Source: Burkholderiaceae bacterium (GTDB lineage Bacteria; Pseudomonadota; Gammaproteobacteria; Burkholderiales; Burkholderiaceae_C). Taken from it: a DNA stretch of 9,533 bases. The stretch covers positions 1 to 9,533 of the forward strand of contig JALOSD010000150.1 of NCBI GenBank assembly GCA_025458585.1, given 5' to 3'. Under the pieces are notes generated by a model that worked only from the letters and a program-made list of their open reading frames with translations, ran no database searches and was not told where the DNA came from. The translations under genes and the position numbers were made by a program. Positions 1 to 6,891 of the stretch are shown here, piece by piece (the first letter of the stretch is position 1; each line of letters begins with the position of its first letter).

Positions 1-2
1 CC

Positions 3-302
3 GTCACCGTCGTCGAGGCGCTGCTTGACGACGTCTGGCTCGACCTCGACGAACTGTGCCGCGCCGCCGGCGTCAGCGCGCCCTGGGTGCGCGAGCGCGT
101 GGCCGAGGGCTTTGTCGTTGCGCGCTCGTACGGCCCGGCAGACGCCTGGCGCTTCGACGCGACAGCGCTCGAGCGCGTGCGCTGCATGGCGCAGGTCGAG
201 CGCGACTTCGACGCCGTGCCCGAACTCGCCGCGCTGGTGGCCGACCTGCACGACGAGCTCGCGCGGCTGCGCGCAAGGCTGCGCGCGCTCGGCGTCGAGT
301 GA
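3..302 (+). CDS. cbpM: Chaperone modulator CbpM-like protein, 3' part
   Basis: Only the C-terminal 99 residues are present; the start lies left of the window and the reading frame enters at base 3. CbpM proteins are small MerR-like factors that bind the J-domain of the DnaJ-like co-chaperone CbpA and restrain it. What is visible fits: an N-terminal helix-turn-helix-like stretch (LDELCRAAGVSAPWVRERV), a 'W-RFD' segment, then a C-terminal amphipathic helix rich in Leu, Arg and Glu that ends LRARLRALGVE. A cbpA gene would be expected just upstream, outside the window. The stop is TGA at 300-302, 88 bp before ftsH on the same strand. The alternative is a generic MerR-family regulator; the short length and leucine-rich tail favour CbpM. 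The call rests on remembered family resemblance. Confidence 0.72.
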   Translation, partial: VTVVEALLDDVWLDLDELCRAAGVSAPWVRERVAEGFVVARSYGPADAWRFDATALERVRCMAQVERDFDAVPELAALVADLHDELARLRARLRALGVE

Positions 303-377
303 GCCGCTCGCGCGGCCAGCGATGGCCGGTGCGCGACGGCCGCGCCGTCGTGGCGGCGGCGGTGCCGAGACCCGGCG

Positions 378-383
378 TATAAC
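378..383 (+). promoter_or_regulatory. Possible -10 element just before ftsH
   Basis: TATAAC lies 7 bases before the ATG at 391 in otherwise GC-rich sequence, and matches the sigma-70 -10 consensus at five of six positions. If used, transcription would start at or next to the ATG and the message would be almost leaderless. That would agree with the absence of a clear Shine-Dalgarno sequence there. No convincing -35 element is seen 16-18 bp upstream, so this is weak. Confidence 0.3.
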
Positions 384-390
384 GCGGGCC

Positions 391-2229
391 ATGCCCATCA
401 AGCACGACCCCAAGACGCAGTGGAACGTCGGCTACTGGCTGCTGGCGCTGATGGCGCTGCTCAGCCTGCAGAACCTGTGGCAGAGCGCGAGCACCGTCGA
501 GGCGGTGCCGTACAGCCAGTTCGAGCAGGCGCTCGCCGAGGGGCGCGTGGCCGAGGTGATCGTCGGCGAGACGACGGTCACCGGCAAGCTGAAGACGCCC
601 GACCCCGGCGGCAAGACGACGATCGTGGCCAACCGCGTCGAGCCGGCGCTCGCCGAGCGGCTGTCGCAGTACGACGTGCCGTACACGCGCATCGTGCAGA
701 GCACGCTGCTGCGCGACCTGTTGAGCTGGGTCGTGCCGGCGGCCGTGTTCTTCGGCCTGTGGTTCTTCGTCATCCGCCGCGTCGTCGAGAAGCAGGGCAT
801 GGGCGGCTTCATGAGCATCGGCAAGAGCCACGCCAAGGTCTACGTCGAGAAGGACACCGGCGTGACCTTCGCCGACGTCGCCGGCGTCGACGAGGCGAAG
901 GCCGAGCTGCAGGAGATCGTCGCCTTCCTGAAGGACCCGCAGGGCTACGGGCGGCTGGGCGCGCGCATGCCCAAGGGCGTGCTGCTCGTCGGGCCGCCGG
1001 GCACCGGCAAGACGCTGATCGCGAAGGCGGTGGCGGGCGAGGCCGGCGTGCCGTTCTTCAGCATCAGCGGCAGCGAGTTCGTCGAGATGTTCGTCGGCGT
1101 CGGCGCGGCGCGCGTGCGCGACCTGTTCGAGCAGGCGCGGCAGAAGGCGCCGGCGATCATCTTCATCGACGAGCTCGACGCGCTCGGCCGCGCGCGCGGC
1201 ATCGCGAGCCCGATCGGCGGCCACGACGAGCGCGAGCAGACGCTGCAGCAGCTGCTCGTCGAGCTCGACGGCTTCGACAGCTCGAGCGGCCTCGTGCTGC
1301 TCGCGGCGACGAACCGGCCCGAGATCCTCGACCCCGCGCTGCTGCGCGCCGGGCGCTTCGACCGCCAGGTGCTCGTCGACCGGCCCGACAAGACCGGCCG
1401 CGTCGCGATCCTGAAGGTGCACAGCAAGAAGATCCGGCTCGCCGCCGGCGTCGATCTCGAGCAGGTCGCGCAGCTGACGACCGGCTTCTCGGGTGCCGAC
1501 CTCGCGAACCTGTGCAACGAGGCGGCGCTCGCGGCGACGCGGCGCGGTGCCGTCGACGTGACGCTCGACGACTTCACCGTCGCCGTCGAGCGCATCGTCG
1601 CCGGCCTCGAGAAGCGCAACCGCGTGCTGAACCCGCGCGAGCGCGAGATCGTCGCGTACCACGAGATGGGTCACGCGCTGGTGGCGATGTCGCTGCCGGG
1701 CAGCGACCCGGTGCACAAGGTGTCGATCATCCCGCGCGGCATCGGCGCGCTCGGCTACACGATCCAGCGCCCGACCGAGGACCGCTTCCTGATGACGCGC
1801 GAGGAGCTCGAGCGCAAGATCATGGTGCTGCTCGGCGGCCGCGCGGCCGAGAAGCTGGTGTTCGGCCACCTGTCGACCGGCGCCGCCGACGACCTGGCGA
1901 AGGTCACCGACATCGCGCGCGACATGGTGATGCGCTACGGCATGGTCGAGGACCTCGGCTACGTCGCCTACGAGGCCGAGCGGCCGCGCTTCCTCGAGGT
2001 GCCCGCGCTCGCGCCGGGCGGCTTCACGCCGAGCCCGGCGACCCAGGAGCGCATCGACGAGGCGGTGCGCCACATCGTGATGCACGCGTTCGAAGGTGCG
2101 AGCGCGATCCTGCAGCGCCACCGCGACGTGCTCGAGCGCTGCGCGCGCGAACTGCTCGCGCACGAGACGCTCGACGAGGCGGCGCTCAACGCGCTCGCCG
2201 GCGGCGTGCGCGCTACGGCACCCGCCTGA
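391..2229 (+). CDS. ftsH: ATP-dependent zinc metalloprotease FtsH (paralogue)
   Basis: 612 residues. FtsH is a hexameric inner-membrane AAA+ protease that extracts and degrades misfolded membrane proteins and some soluble regulators. Order of parts: transmembrane helix 1 (about residues 14-30), a small periplasmic domain, transmembrane helix 2 (about 110-128), then the AAA module with Walker A GPPGTGKT (201-208), Walker B IIFIDE (D260, E261) and a second region of homology with arginine fingers R322 and R325. The M41 protease follows, with zinc motif HEMGH (H424, E425, H428) and probable third ligand D501 in the STGAADD segment. The common form of the motif is HEAGH, so Met in the third position suggests a divergent paralogue rather than the main cell-division-linked FtsH; this is inference. 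ATG 391 was chosen because the conserved N-terminus (charged residues, then helix 1) begins there. An in-frame ATG at 322 would only add an Arg/Gly-rich tail. The 3' end overlaps the convergent sensor kinase gene by 17 bp. Confidence 0.95.
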   Translation: MPIKHDPKTQWNVGYWLLALMALLSLQNLWQSASTVEAVPYSQFEQALAEGRVAEVIVGETTVTGKLKTPDPGGKTTIVANRVEPALAERLSQYDVPYTRIVQSTLLRDLLSWVVPAAVFFGLWFFVIRRVVEKQGMGGFMSIGKSHAKVYVEKDTGVTFADVAGVDEAKAELQEIVAFLKDPQGYGRLGARMPKGVLLVGPPGTGKTLIAKAVAGEAGVPFFSISGSEFVEMFVGVGAARVRDLFEQARQKAPAIIFIDELDALGRARGIASPIGGHDEREQTLQQLLVELDGFDSSSGLVLLAATNRPEILDPALLRAGRFDRQVLVDRPDKTGRVAILKVHSKKIRLAAGVDLEQVAQLTTGFSGADLANLCNEAALAATRRGAVDVTLDDFTVAVERIVAGLEKRNRVLNPREREIVAYHEMGHALVAMSLPGSDPVHKVSIIPRGIGALGYTIQRPTEDRFLMTREELERKIMVLLGGRAAEKLVFGHLSTGAADDLAKVTDIARDMVMRYGMVEDLGYVAYEAERPRFLEVPALAPGGFTPSPATQERIDEAVRHIVMHAFEGASAILQRHRDVLERCARELLAHETLDEAALNALAGGVRATAPA

Positions 2230-3541
2230 ACCGCAGGTAGGCGACGAGCCCGCCGTCGGCGGCGTTGGCGAGCTCGAGCTGGCCGCCCATGCGGTGCATC
2301 GACTTCTCGACGATCGCCAGCCCCAGGCCGGCGCCGGTGGCCGCGGTGCGCGCGGCGTCGCCGCGGTAGAACGGCGTCGTCAGCTGCGGCAGCTTCGGCG
2401 GCGGCACGCCGGGGCCGCGGTCGCGCACGGCGACGACGATCCACGGCCCGTCGCGCGTGTAGCCGACCTCGACGTCGGCGATGCCGCTGGCGGGGTCGCG
2501 CGCATAGCGGCGCGCGTTCTCGAACAGGTTGCCGAACACGCGCGCGAGCTCGGTCTCGTCGCCCATCACCATCAGGTCGATCGCGAGCTTCGACCTCACG
2601 CGAAGTTCGGCCGGCTCGCGCAGCGCGGCGATCTCGCGGTCGACGAGCGCGGCGATCGCCACCGGCTGCAGCTGCGTGTGCCCGGGGCGCGCGTAGTCCA
2701 TGAACTTGTCGATGATCGCGTCGAGCTGGTCGATGTCGCTCGCCATGTTGCGCCGCGCCTCCTCGTCGGCGACGCTCATCTCGGCCTCGAGGCGCAGGCG
2801 CGCGAGTGGCGTGCGCAGGTCGTGGCTGATGCCGGCGAGCATCACGGCGCGGTCCTCCTCGACCTTCGCGAGCTCGCGCGCCATGCGGTTGAAGCCCATG
2901 TTGACCTGGCGGATCTCGTGCGTCATCGTGTCCTCATCGAGGCGCGACTCGTACTCGCCCTCGCGGATGCGGCTGGCGGCGAACGACAGCTCCTGCAGCG
3001 GCCGGTTGATCAGGCGCGCGATCGTGACCGAGCCGAGCACGGTGGCCAGCAGCGCGATGCCGATCCACACGAACCAGGTGCCCGGCGTCAGCGACTCGAT
3101 GCGCGTGGCCTCGGCCTGCAGCCAGTACGGGTCGTCCTCGATCGTGAAGCCGACCCACAGCCCCGGCTGGCCGTTGACGCTGCGCGCGAGGATCGAATAC
3201 TGGTCGAGACGCGCGCGCAGCTCGTTGGCGACGCGGCGCGTGAAGCGGTCGACGCCGAAGGGCTCCCACGTGTCGCCGGGCTCGCGCGGCAGCACCTTGA
3301 TCGCCTCCTGGTCGCTCATCGTCTTGACGACGGCGACGCGGTCGATCGGGTCGCTGTAGCGCAGCGCGGCGCGCGAGAGGTTGACCAGGCTCGCGATCTC
3401 CTGCGCCGCCTGCACCGCGCGCGGCTCGATCTCGAGCGCGCGCAGCGTCTGCACCCAGGCGAAGATGCCGCCGCCGAGCAGCAGCGCGAGCAGCATGAAG
3501 GTGCGCCAGAACAGGCTGAGCGCGAACGGGCCGCGGTGCAT
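2213..3541 (-). CDS. envZ: EnvZ/RisS-like sensor histidine kinase
   Basis: 442 residues, the membrane sensor that would phosphorylate the OmpR-type regulator encoded just upstream. Visible parts: transmembrane helix 1 (about 12-32); a periplasmic domain of about 120 residues; helix 2 (about 155-177); a HAMP linker (about 178-230); H-box ISHDLRTPLAR with phospho-accepting H240; N-box residues N338 and N342 in GNLFENARRYA; G1 box DRGPGVP (374-380); and G2 box GAGLGLAI (403-410). All catalytic motifs are present, so it should be active. It is the second gene of a minus-strand operon, 102 bp after the regulator's stop. No strong ribosome site precedes the ATG, and I found no better in-frame start upstream. 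Its TAG stop lies inside the end of ftsH. The symbol envZ is by role and pairing; the betaproteobacterial name risS may fit better, and the stimulus is unknown. Confidence 0.88.
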   Translation of the reverse strand: MHRGPFALSLFWRTFMLLALLLGGGIFAWVQTLRALEIEPRAVQAAQEIASLVNLSRAALRYSDPIDRVAVVKTMSDQEAIKVLPREPGDTWEPFGVDRFTRRVANELRARLDQYSILARSVNGQPGLWVGFTIEDDPYWLQAEATRIESLTPGTWFVWIGIALLATVLGSVTIARLINRPLQELSFAASRIREGEYESRLDEDTMTHEIRQVNMGFNRMARELAKVEEDRAVMLAGISHDLRTPLARLRLEAEMSVADEEARRNMASDIDQLDAIIDKFMDYARPGHTQLQPVAIAALVDREIAALREPAELRVRSKLAIDLMVMGDETELARVFGNLFENARRYARDPASGIADVEVGYTRDGPWIVVAVRDRGPGVPPPKLPQLTTPFYRGDAARTAATGAGLGLAIVEKSMHRMGGQLELANAADGGLVAYLRFRRVP

Positions 3542-3643
3542 GCGGATCAGACGGCGACGGACGACGTACGACGGGTGGAAGGCGGCGCGGGTGCCGCCGC
3601 GAGATCATCCCTCATGCCGGGCTGCGCCGGCACGGCGCGGTGC

Positions 3644-4378
3644 TCAGGCCGCGCCGTCGGGCACGAAGACGTAGCCGACGCCCCACACCGTCTGGATGTA
3701 GCGCGGCTGCGCCGCGTCGGGCTCGATCATCTTGCGCAGGCGGCTGATCTGAACGTCGAGACTGCGGTCGAAGGGCTCGAACTCGCGCCCGCGCGCGAGC
3801 TGCGCGAGCTTGTCGCGGCTCAACGGCTGGCGCGGGTGGCGCACGAGCGCCTTGAGCATCGAGAACTCGCCGGTGGTCAGCGGGATCTGCTCGCCGTCCT
3901 TCGTCAACCGGCGCAGCGAGAGGTCGAACTCGAACGGCCCGAAGGTGACGACCTGCGGCTCCTTGGACGGCGCGCCCGGCGCCTCGGCCGGCGGGCGGCG
4001 GCGCAGCACGGCGTTGATGCGCGCGAGCAGCTCGCGCGGGTTGAAGGGCTTGGGCAGGTAGTCGTCGGCACCGACCTCGAGGCCGACGATGCGGTCGACG
4101 TCCTCGACCTTGGCGGTCAGCATGATGATCGGCGTGCGGTCGTTCGACGCGCGCAGCCGGCGGCAGATCGACAGCCCGTCCTCGCCGGGCAGCATCAGGT
4201 CGAGCACGATGAGGTCGATCGTCTCGCGCGTCATCAGCTTGTTCAGCGCCTTCGCGTCCTCGGCGAGCAGCACCTCGAAGCCCTCCTGCGACAGGTAGCG
4301 GCGCAGCAGATCGCGGATGCGCGCGTCGTCGTCGACGACGACGATGCGGTCGGGGCGGTGGTTGGCGGCGGTCTGCAT
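3644..4378 (-). CDS. ompR: OmpR-family two-component response regulator
   Basis: 244 residues. The receiver domain (about 11-125) has acidic pocket D16/D17, phospho-acceptor D60 in IVLDLMLPGEDGL, T88 and K110 in the KPF motif. It is followed by an Ala/Pro-rich linker and a winged-helix DNA-binding domain (about 143-241) ending in the typical RGVGY-like segment, here WGVGYVF. These proteins bind DNA as dimers on phosphorylation and control envelope genes such as porins. Sequence and pairing fit the OmpR (RisA) group found in Burkholderiales. The ATG at 4378 is supported by GGAG six bases upstream. It is the first gene of the operon with the kinase. An inverted TGTAACA repeat in its upstream region resembles half-sites used by OmpR-type proteins and suggests autoregulation. 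The targets cannot be read from this window. Confidence 0.93.
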   Translation of the reverse strand: MQTAANHRPDRIVVVDDDARIRDLLRRYLSQEGFEVLLAEDAKALNKLMTRETIDLIVLDLMLPGEDGLSICRRLRASNDRTPIIMLTAKVEDVDRIVGLEVGADDYLPKPFNPRELLARINAVLRRRPPAEAPGAPSKEPQVVTFGPFEFDLSLRRLTKDGEQIPLTTGEFSMLKALVRHPRQPLSRDKLAQLARGREFEPFDRSLDVQISRLRKMIEPDAAQPRYIQTVWGVGYVFVPDGAA

Positions 4379-4384
4379 CGACGG

Positions 4385-4388
4385 CTCC
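4385..4388 (-). promoter_or_regulatory. Ribosome binding site of ompR
   Basis: Read on the minus strand this is GGAG, six bases before the ATG at 4378. It fixes the start of the regulator and rules against a longer N-terminus. Confidence 0.7.
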
Positions 4389-4393
4389 GGATT

Positions 4394-4457
4394 TGTAACA
4401 AGCGCATTGTGCGGGTCGCACCGAAGCGGTATCGGCCGTGCCTGACCGTCTGTTACA
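4394..4457. promoter_or_regulatory. Inverted TGTAACA repeat, candidate OmpR-type sites
   Basis: TGTAACA at 4394-4400 is mirrored exactly by TGTTACA at 4451-4457, in the 191-bp region between the divergent ompR operon and the SIMPL gene. GTAACA is a known element of enterobacterial OmpR boxes, and both copies are AT-rich islands in very GC-rich DNA. The arms are 57 bp apart centre to centre, too far for one dimer site, so they would be two half-site clusters or could act by looping. Nothing else in the divergent region stands out apart from GC-rich inverted stretches near 4470-4490. The binding role is inference. Confidence 0.4.
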
Positions 4458-4556
4458 TCTCTTGCGCCGCCCGGCGCGCGGCGCCGGCGGTCAACGCAAT
4501 TCCGTCACGGCGCGCTATGGTCGGGAGGTTCGCGCGCCGTGCGCGAGCACCCGATC

Positions 4557-4562
4557 GGAGGA
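4557..4562 (+). promoter_or_regulatory. Ribosome binding site of the SIMPL-domain gene
   Basis: GGAGGA with a 7-base spacer to the ATG at 4570. It selects that ATG, which opens a signal peptide, over the ATG at 4565 in another frame. The translation start of the broken downstream gene therefore appears intact. Confidence 0.7.
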
Positions 4563-4569
4563 CGATGCC

Positions 4570-5210
4570 ATGCATTCACGACCCTTCCCGCGCGCGCTGC
4601 GCCGCCTCGCGGCCGCCGCCGGTCTGGCGACGGCGCTCGCCGCGTCGGCCCATTCGCGACGACGCGCGAGGGCCCCGACGCCACCGGCGTGCAAAACGAG
4701 CTCAAGCGTGCGCTCGACGCCGCGCTCGCCGAGGCGAAGCGCGTTGCGCAGCCGCAGCAGGTCGAGGTGTCGACCGGCAACTTCTCGCTGTATCCGCGCT
4801 ACGCGCCGAAGGGTGGCACGATCGCGGGCTGGGTCGGCCGCGCCGAGCTCGTCGTGCAGGGCCGCGACATGGCCACGATCGGCGCGCTGAGCGGGCGCAT
4901 CACGACGATGAGCGTGGCCGGCGTCGGCCACCGGCTGTCGCGCGAGGCGCAGCGCCAGGTCGAGGCCGAGGTCACGGCGCAGGCGATCGCGCGTTTCCGC
5001 GCGCTCGCCGGCGAGCTTTCGAAGCAGTTCGGCTACGCGGGCTACGCGCTGCGCGAGGTCAGCGTCAACACGTCGGGCGACGGCGACCACCCGATGCCGG
5101 TGATGCGCGCCGGCGGCATGGTCGCCGCCGCCGACGCGGCGCCGCTGCCGGTCGAGCCCGGCAAGGGCAGCGTCAGCGCGAGCGTCAACGGCTCGGTGCA
5201 GATGCAGTGA
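4570..5210 (+). pseudogene. SIMPL-domain (DUF541) periplasmic protein, internally broken
   Basis: The ATG at 4570 opens a typical signal peptide (MHSRPFPRALRRL, then a run of Ala/Leu/Gly ending ALAASA, a plausible signal peptidase site). That frame is lost around 4650. The mature domain resumes one frame over at about 4653 with FATTREGPDATG and runs cleanly to TGA at 5208-5210. The body (VQNELKRALDAALAEAK, NFSLYPRYAPKGG, GWVGRAELVV, LREVSVN) matches the SIMPL/DUF541 family, secreted proteins of poorly defined envelope function. In relatives about 25-35 residues carrying the first beta strands sit between the signal peptide and TTREGPDA. They are absent here, so a segment is missing as well as the frame. 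As it stands the signal peptide would not be joined to the domain. It could be a real pseudogene or an assembly loss; conservation of the remainder favours the latter. It is divergent from ompR and convergent with bdhA. Confidence 0.75.
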
Positions 5211-5221
5211 TGCCGTGACGC

Positions 5222-5250
5222 CCCGCGGCGCGCGGCGCGCGGGCCGCGGG
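5222..5250. terminator. GC-rich hairpin between convergent genes
   Basis: CCCGCGG at 5222-5228 is inverted as CCGCGGG at 5244-5250, in the 48-bp gap between the SIMPL gene stop and the bdhA stop. It could act as a bidirectional terminator, but there is no T-run on either side and such repeats arise easily in this base composition. Confidence 0.3.
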
Positions 5251-5258
5251 CGCGCCGC

Positions 5259-6038
5259 CTACTGCGCGACCCAGCCGCCGTCGACGTTGATCGCCGCGCC
5301 ACGCAGGTTGTCGGCGCCCGGCGAGCAGAGGAACACCGCAAGATCGCCGAGCTGCTCGGGCGTCGTGAACTGCAGCGACGGCTGCTTCTCGCCGAGCAGG
5401 TCGCGCTGCGCCTGCTCGACCGCGATGCCTTCGCGCGCCGCGCGCGCGTCGATCTGCTGCTGCACGAGCGGCGTCAGCACCCAGCCCGGGCAGATCGCGT
5501 TGACGGTGATGCCGGTCGTCGCCGTCTCGAGCGCGACCGCCTTCGTGAAGCCGACGATGCCGTGCTTCGACGCGACGTAGGCCGACTTCTGCGCCGACGC
5601 CACCAGCCCGTGCGCCGACGCGATGTTGATCACGCGCCCCCAGTTGCGCGCGCGCATGCCGGGGATCGCGAGCCGCGTCGTGTGGAACGCCGAGCTCAGG
5701 TTGATCGCGATGATCGCGTCCCAGCGCTCGGGCGGGAAGTCCTCGACCTTGGCGACATGCTGGATGCCGGCGTTGTTGACGAGCACGTCGACGCCGCCGA
5801 ACTCGGCCGCGGCCATCGCCATCATCGACTCGATGTCGCCCGGGCGGCTCATGTCGGCGCCGTGGTAGCCCAGGCGCGCGCCCGCCTTCAATTCGGCGCC
5901 GACCGCGGCGCGCGCGCCGTCGATGTCGCCGAAGCCGTTGAGCACGACGTTGGCGCCCTGGCGCGCCAGCGCCTTCGCGACGCCGAGCCCGATCCCGCTC
6001 GTCGAGCCGGTGACGAGCGCCGTTTTGCCTTGCAGCAT
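5259..6038 (-). CDS. bdhA: D-3-hydroxybutyrate dehydrogenase (short-chain dehydrogenase)
   Basis: 259 residues, the usual family length. It interconverts D-3-hydroxybutyrate and acetoacetate with NAD, a cytoplasmic step in the use of polyhydroxybutyrate and ketone bodies. Visible: NAD-binding TGSTSGIG (10-17), NNAG (88-91), structural N113, and catalytic S141, Y154 and K158. Q93, H143, K151 and Q195 correspond, one position lower, to the substrate-binding Gln94, His144, Lys152 and Gln196 described for Pseudomonas fragi 3-hydroxybutyrate dehydrogenase. Agreement of the whole set makes substrate assignment firmer than for most short-chain dehydrogenases. The start has a strong ribosome site (AAGGAGGA). 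It is transcribed alone, divergent from the hydrolase gene, from a region holding a palindrome. The frame is intact, unlike its neighbours on both sides. Confidence 0.93.
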   Translation of the reverse strand: MLQGKTALVTGSTSGIGLGVAKALARQGANVVLNGFGDIDGARAAVGAELKAGARLGYHGADMSRPGDIESMMAMAAAEFGGVDVLVNNAGIQHVAKVEDFPPERWDAIIAINLSSAFHTTRLAIPGMRARNWGRVINIASAHGLVASAQKSAYVASKHGIVGFTKAVALETATTGITVNAICPGWVLTPLVQQQIDARAAREGIAVEQAQRDLLGEKQPSLQFTTPEQLGDLAVFLCSPGADNLRGAAINVDGGWVAQ

Positions 6039-6044
6039 GTCTGG

Positions 6045-6052
6045 TCCTCCTT
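6045..6052 (-). promoter_or_regulatory. Ribosome binding site of bdhA
   Basis: AAGGAGGA on the minus strand, six bases before the ATG at 6038. It is the strongest Shine-Dalgarno match in the window and suggests high translation. Confidence 0.85.
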
Positions 6053-6063
6053 GCGGTTGCTAC

Positions 6064-6078
6064 CATCGATTATCGATG
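6064..6078. promoter_or_regulatory. 7-1-7 palindrome, candidate operator between divergent genes
   Basis: CATCGAT and ATCGATG are perfect inverted arms around a single T. The site sits between bdhA (-) and the hydrolase gene (+) and covers the predicted bdhA -10 box, which would suit a repressor. The whole divergent gap is only 57 bp. No regulator gene lies next to it, and I cannot name the protein. Confidence 0.45.
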
Positions 6079-6096
6079 TCGACCCCTTCGCGTCCA
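6069..6096 (-). promoter_or_regulatory. Possible sigma-70 promoter for bdhA
   Basis: On the minus strand GATAAT (6069-6074) matches the -10 consensus at five of six positions. TGGACG (6091-6096) is a partial -35 (four of six), with a 16-bp spacer. Transcription would begin near 6062, giving a short leader that includes the ribosome site. The -35 overlaps the ATG of the divergent hydrolase gene. Confidence 0.4.
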
Positions 6097-6891
6097 TGAC
6101 AACCTCCTCATTCGAGCCCCGCCTGAACCACGTTCAGTGCGTGCGCCCCGGCAGCCTGCACCGCATGGCGTACTGGGAGTGGGGCGACGCCGCGAACGGG
6201 CACGTCGTCGTGTGCGTGCACGGCCTCAGCCGCCAGGGGCGCGACTTCGACACGCTGGCGCGCGCGCTCGCCGCCGAGCGGCGCGTCGTGTGCGTCGACG
6301 TCGTCGGCCGCGGACGGTCGGACTGGCTCGACGACCCGATGGGCTACACGGTGCCGCACTACGTCGCCGACATGGTCACGCTGCTCGCGCGGCTCGATGC
6401 GCGGCGCGTCGACTGGGTCGGCACGTCGATGGGCGGGCTGATCGGCCTCGGCGTCGCCGCGCTCGCGAACGCGCCGATCGGGCGCCTCGTGCTCAACGAC
6501 GTCGGGCCGACGCTCGAGCCCGCGGCGATCGCGCGCATTGGCGCCTACCTCGGCCAGCCGGTGCGCTGGGCCTCGCTCGACGAGGCGGCCGACGCGCTGT
6601 TCGCGATCTCGCGGGGCTTCGGCCCGCACACGCGCGAGCAGTGGCTGGCGCTGACGGCGCCGCAGCTCAAGACCGACGGCGCCGGCGGCTTCGTGCCGCA
6701 TTACGACCCGCGCATCGCGCTGCCCTTCCGTGCCGTCGCGCCCGAGCTCGCCGCCGCCGGCGAGGCGGCGCTGTGGGCCGCGTACGACCGTGTGGCGTGC
6801 CGCGCGCTGCTGCTGCGCGGCCGCGAGTCGGACCTGCTGTCGCACGCCACCGCGCTCGCGATGACGCGCCGCGGGCCGCAGGCGACGCTCG
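6096..6891 (+). pseudogene. Alpha/beta-fold hydrolase lacking its C-terminus
   Basis: The ATG at 6096 starts a protein recognisable for about 265 residues: oxyanion HG (42-43), nucleophile elbow GTSMGG with S111, and the strand LLLRGRESDLLS carrying the likely acid D246. After ATL (6882-6890) similarity stops. Relatives continue for about 30 residues with a GVGHAP-type segment holding the catalytic histidine; that segment is absent. The frame then runs open through relA in the wrong register, giving Arg-rich nonsense. Without the histidine the product should be inactive. Substrate is unknown; these proteins are often annotated as esterases or lipases. No good ribosome site precedes the ATG. 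The 3' end is fused directly to a headless relA, so the loss probably removed the end of this gene, the spacer and the start of relA together. Confidence 0.75.

Noticed and set aside
322..390. Upstream in-frame ATG (322) for ftsH
   Set aside because: It adds 23 Arg/Gly-rich residues ahead of the normal N-terminus and has no ribosome site.
73..2163. 696-residue minus-strand frame opposite ftsH
   Set aside because: Arg/Ala/His-rich composition with no recognisable motif; it is open only because of GC-rich codon use in ftsH.
4470..4492. GC-rich inverted stretch in the ompR/SIMPL control region
   Set aside because: Short CG-alternating repeats are expected by chance in this base composition; no T-run and no second sign of function.
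2096..5218. 1040-residue plus-strand frame
   Set aside because: It runs antisense to two well-supported genes and out of frame with the SIMPL gene; low-complexity shadow frame.
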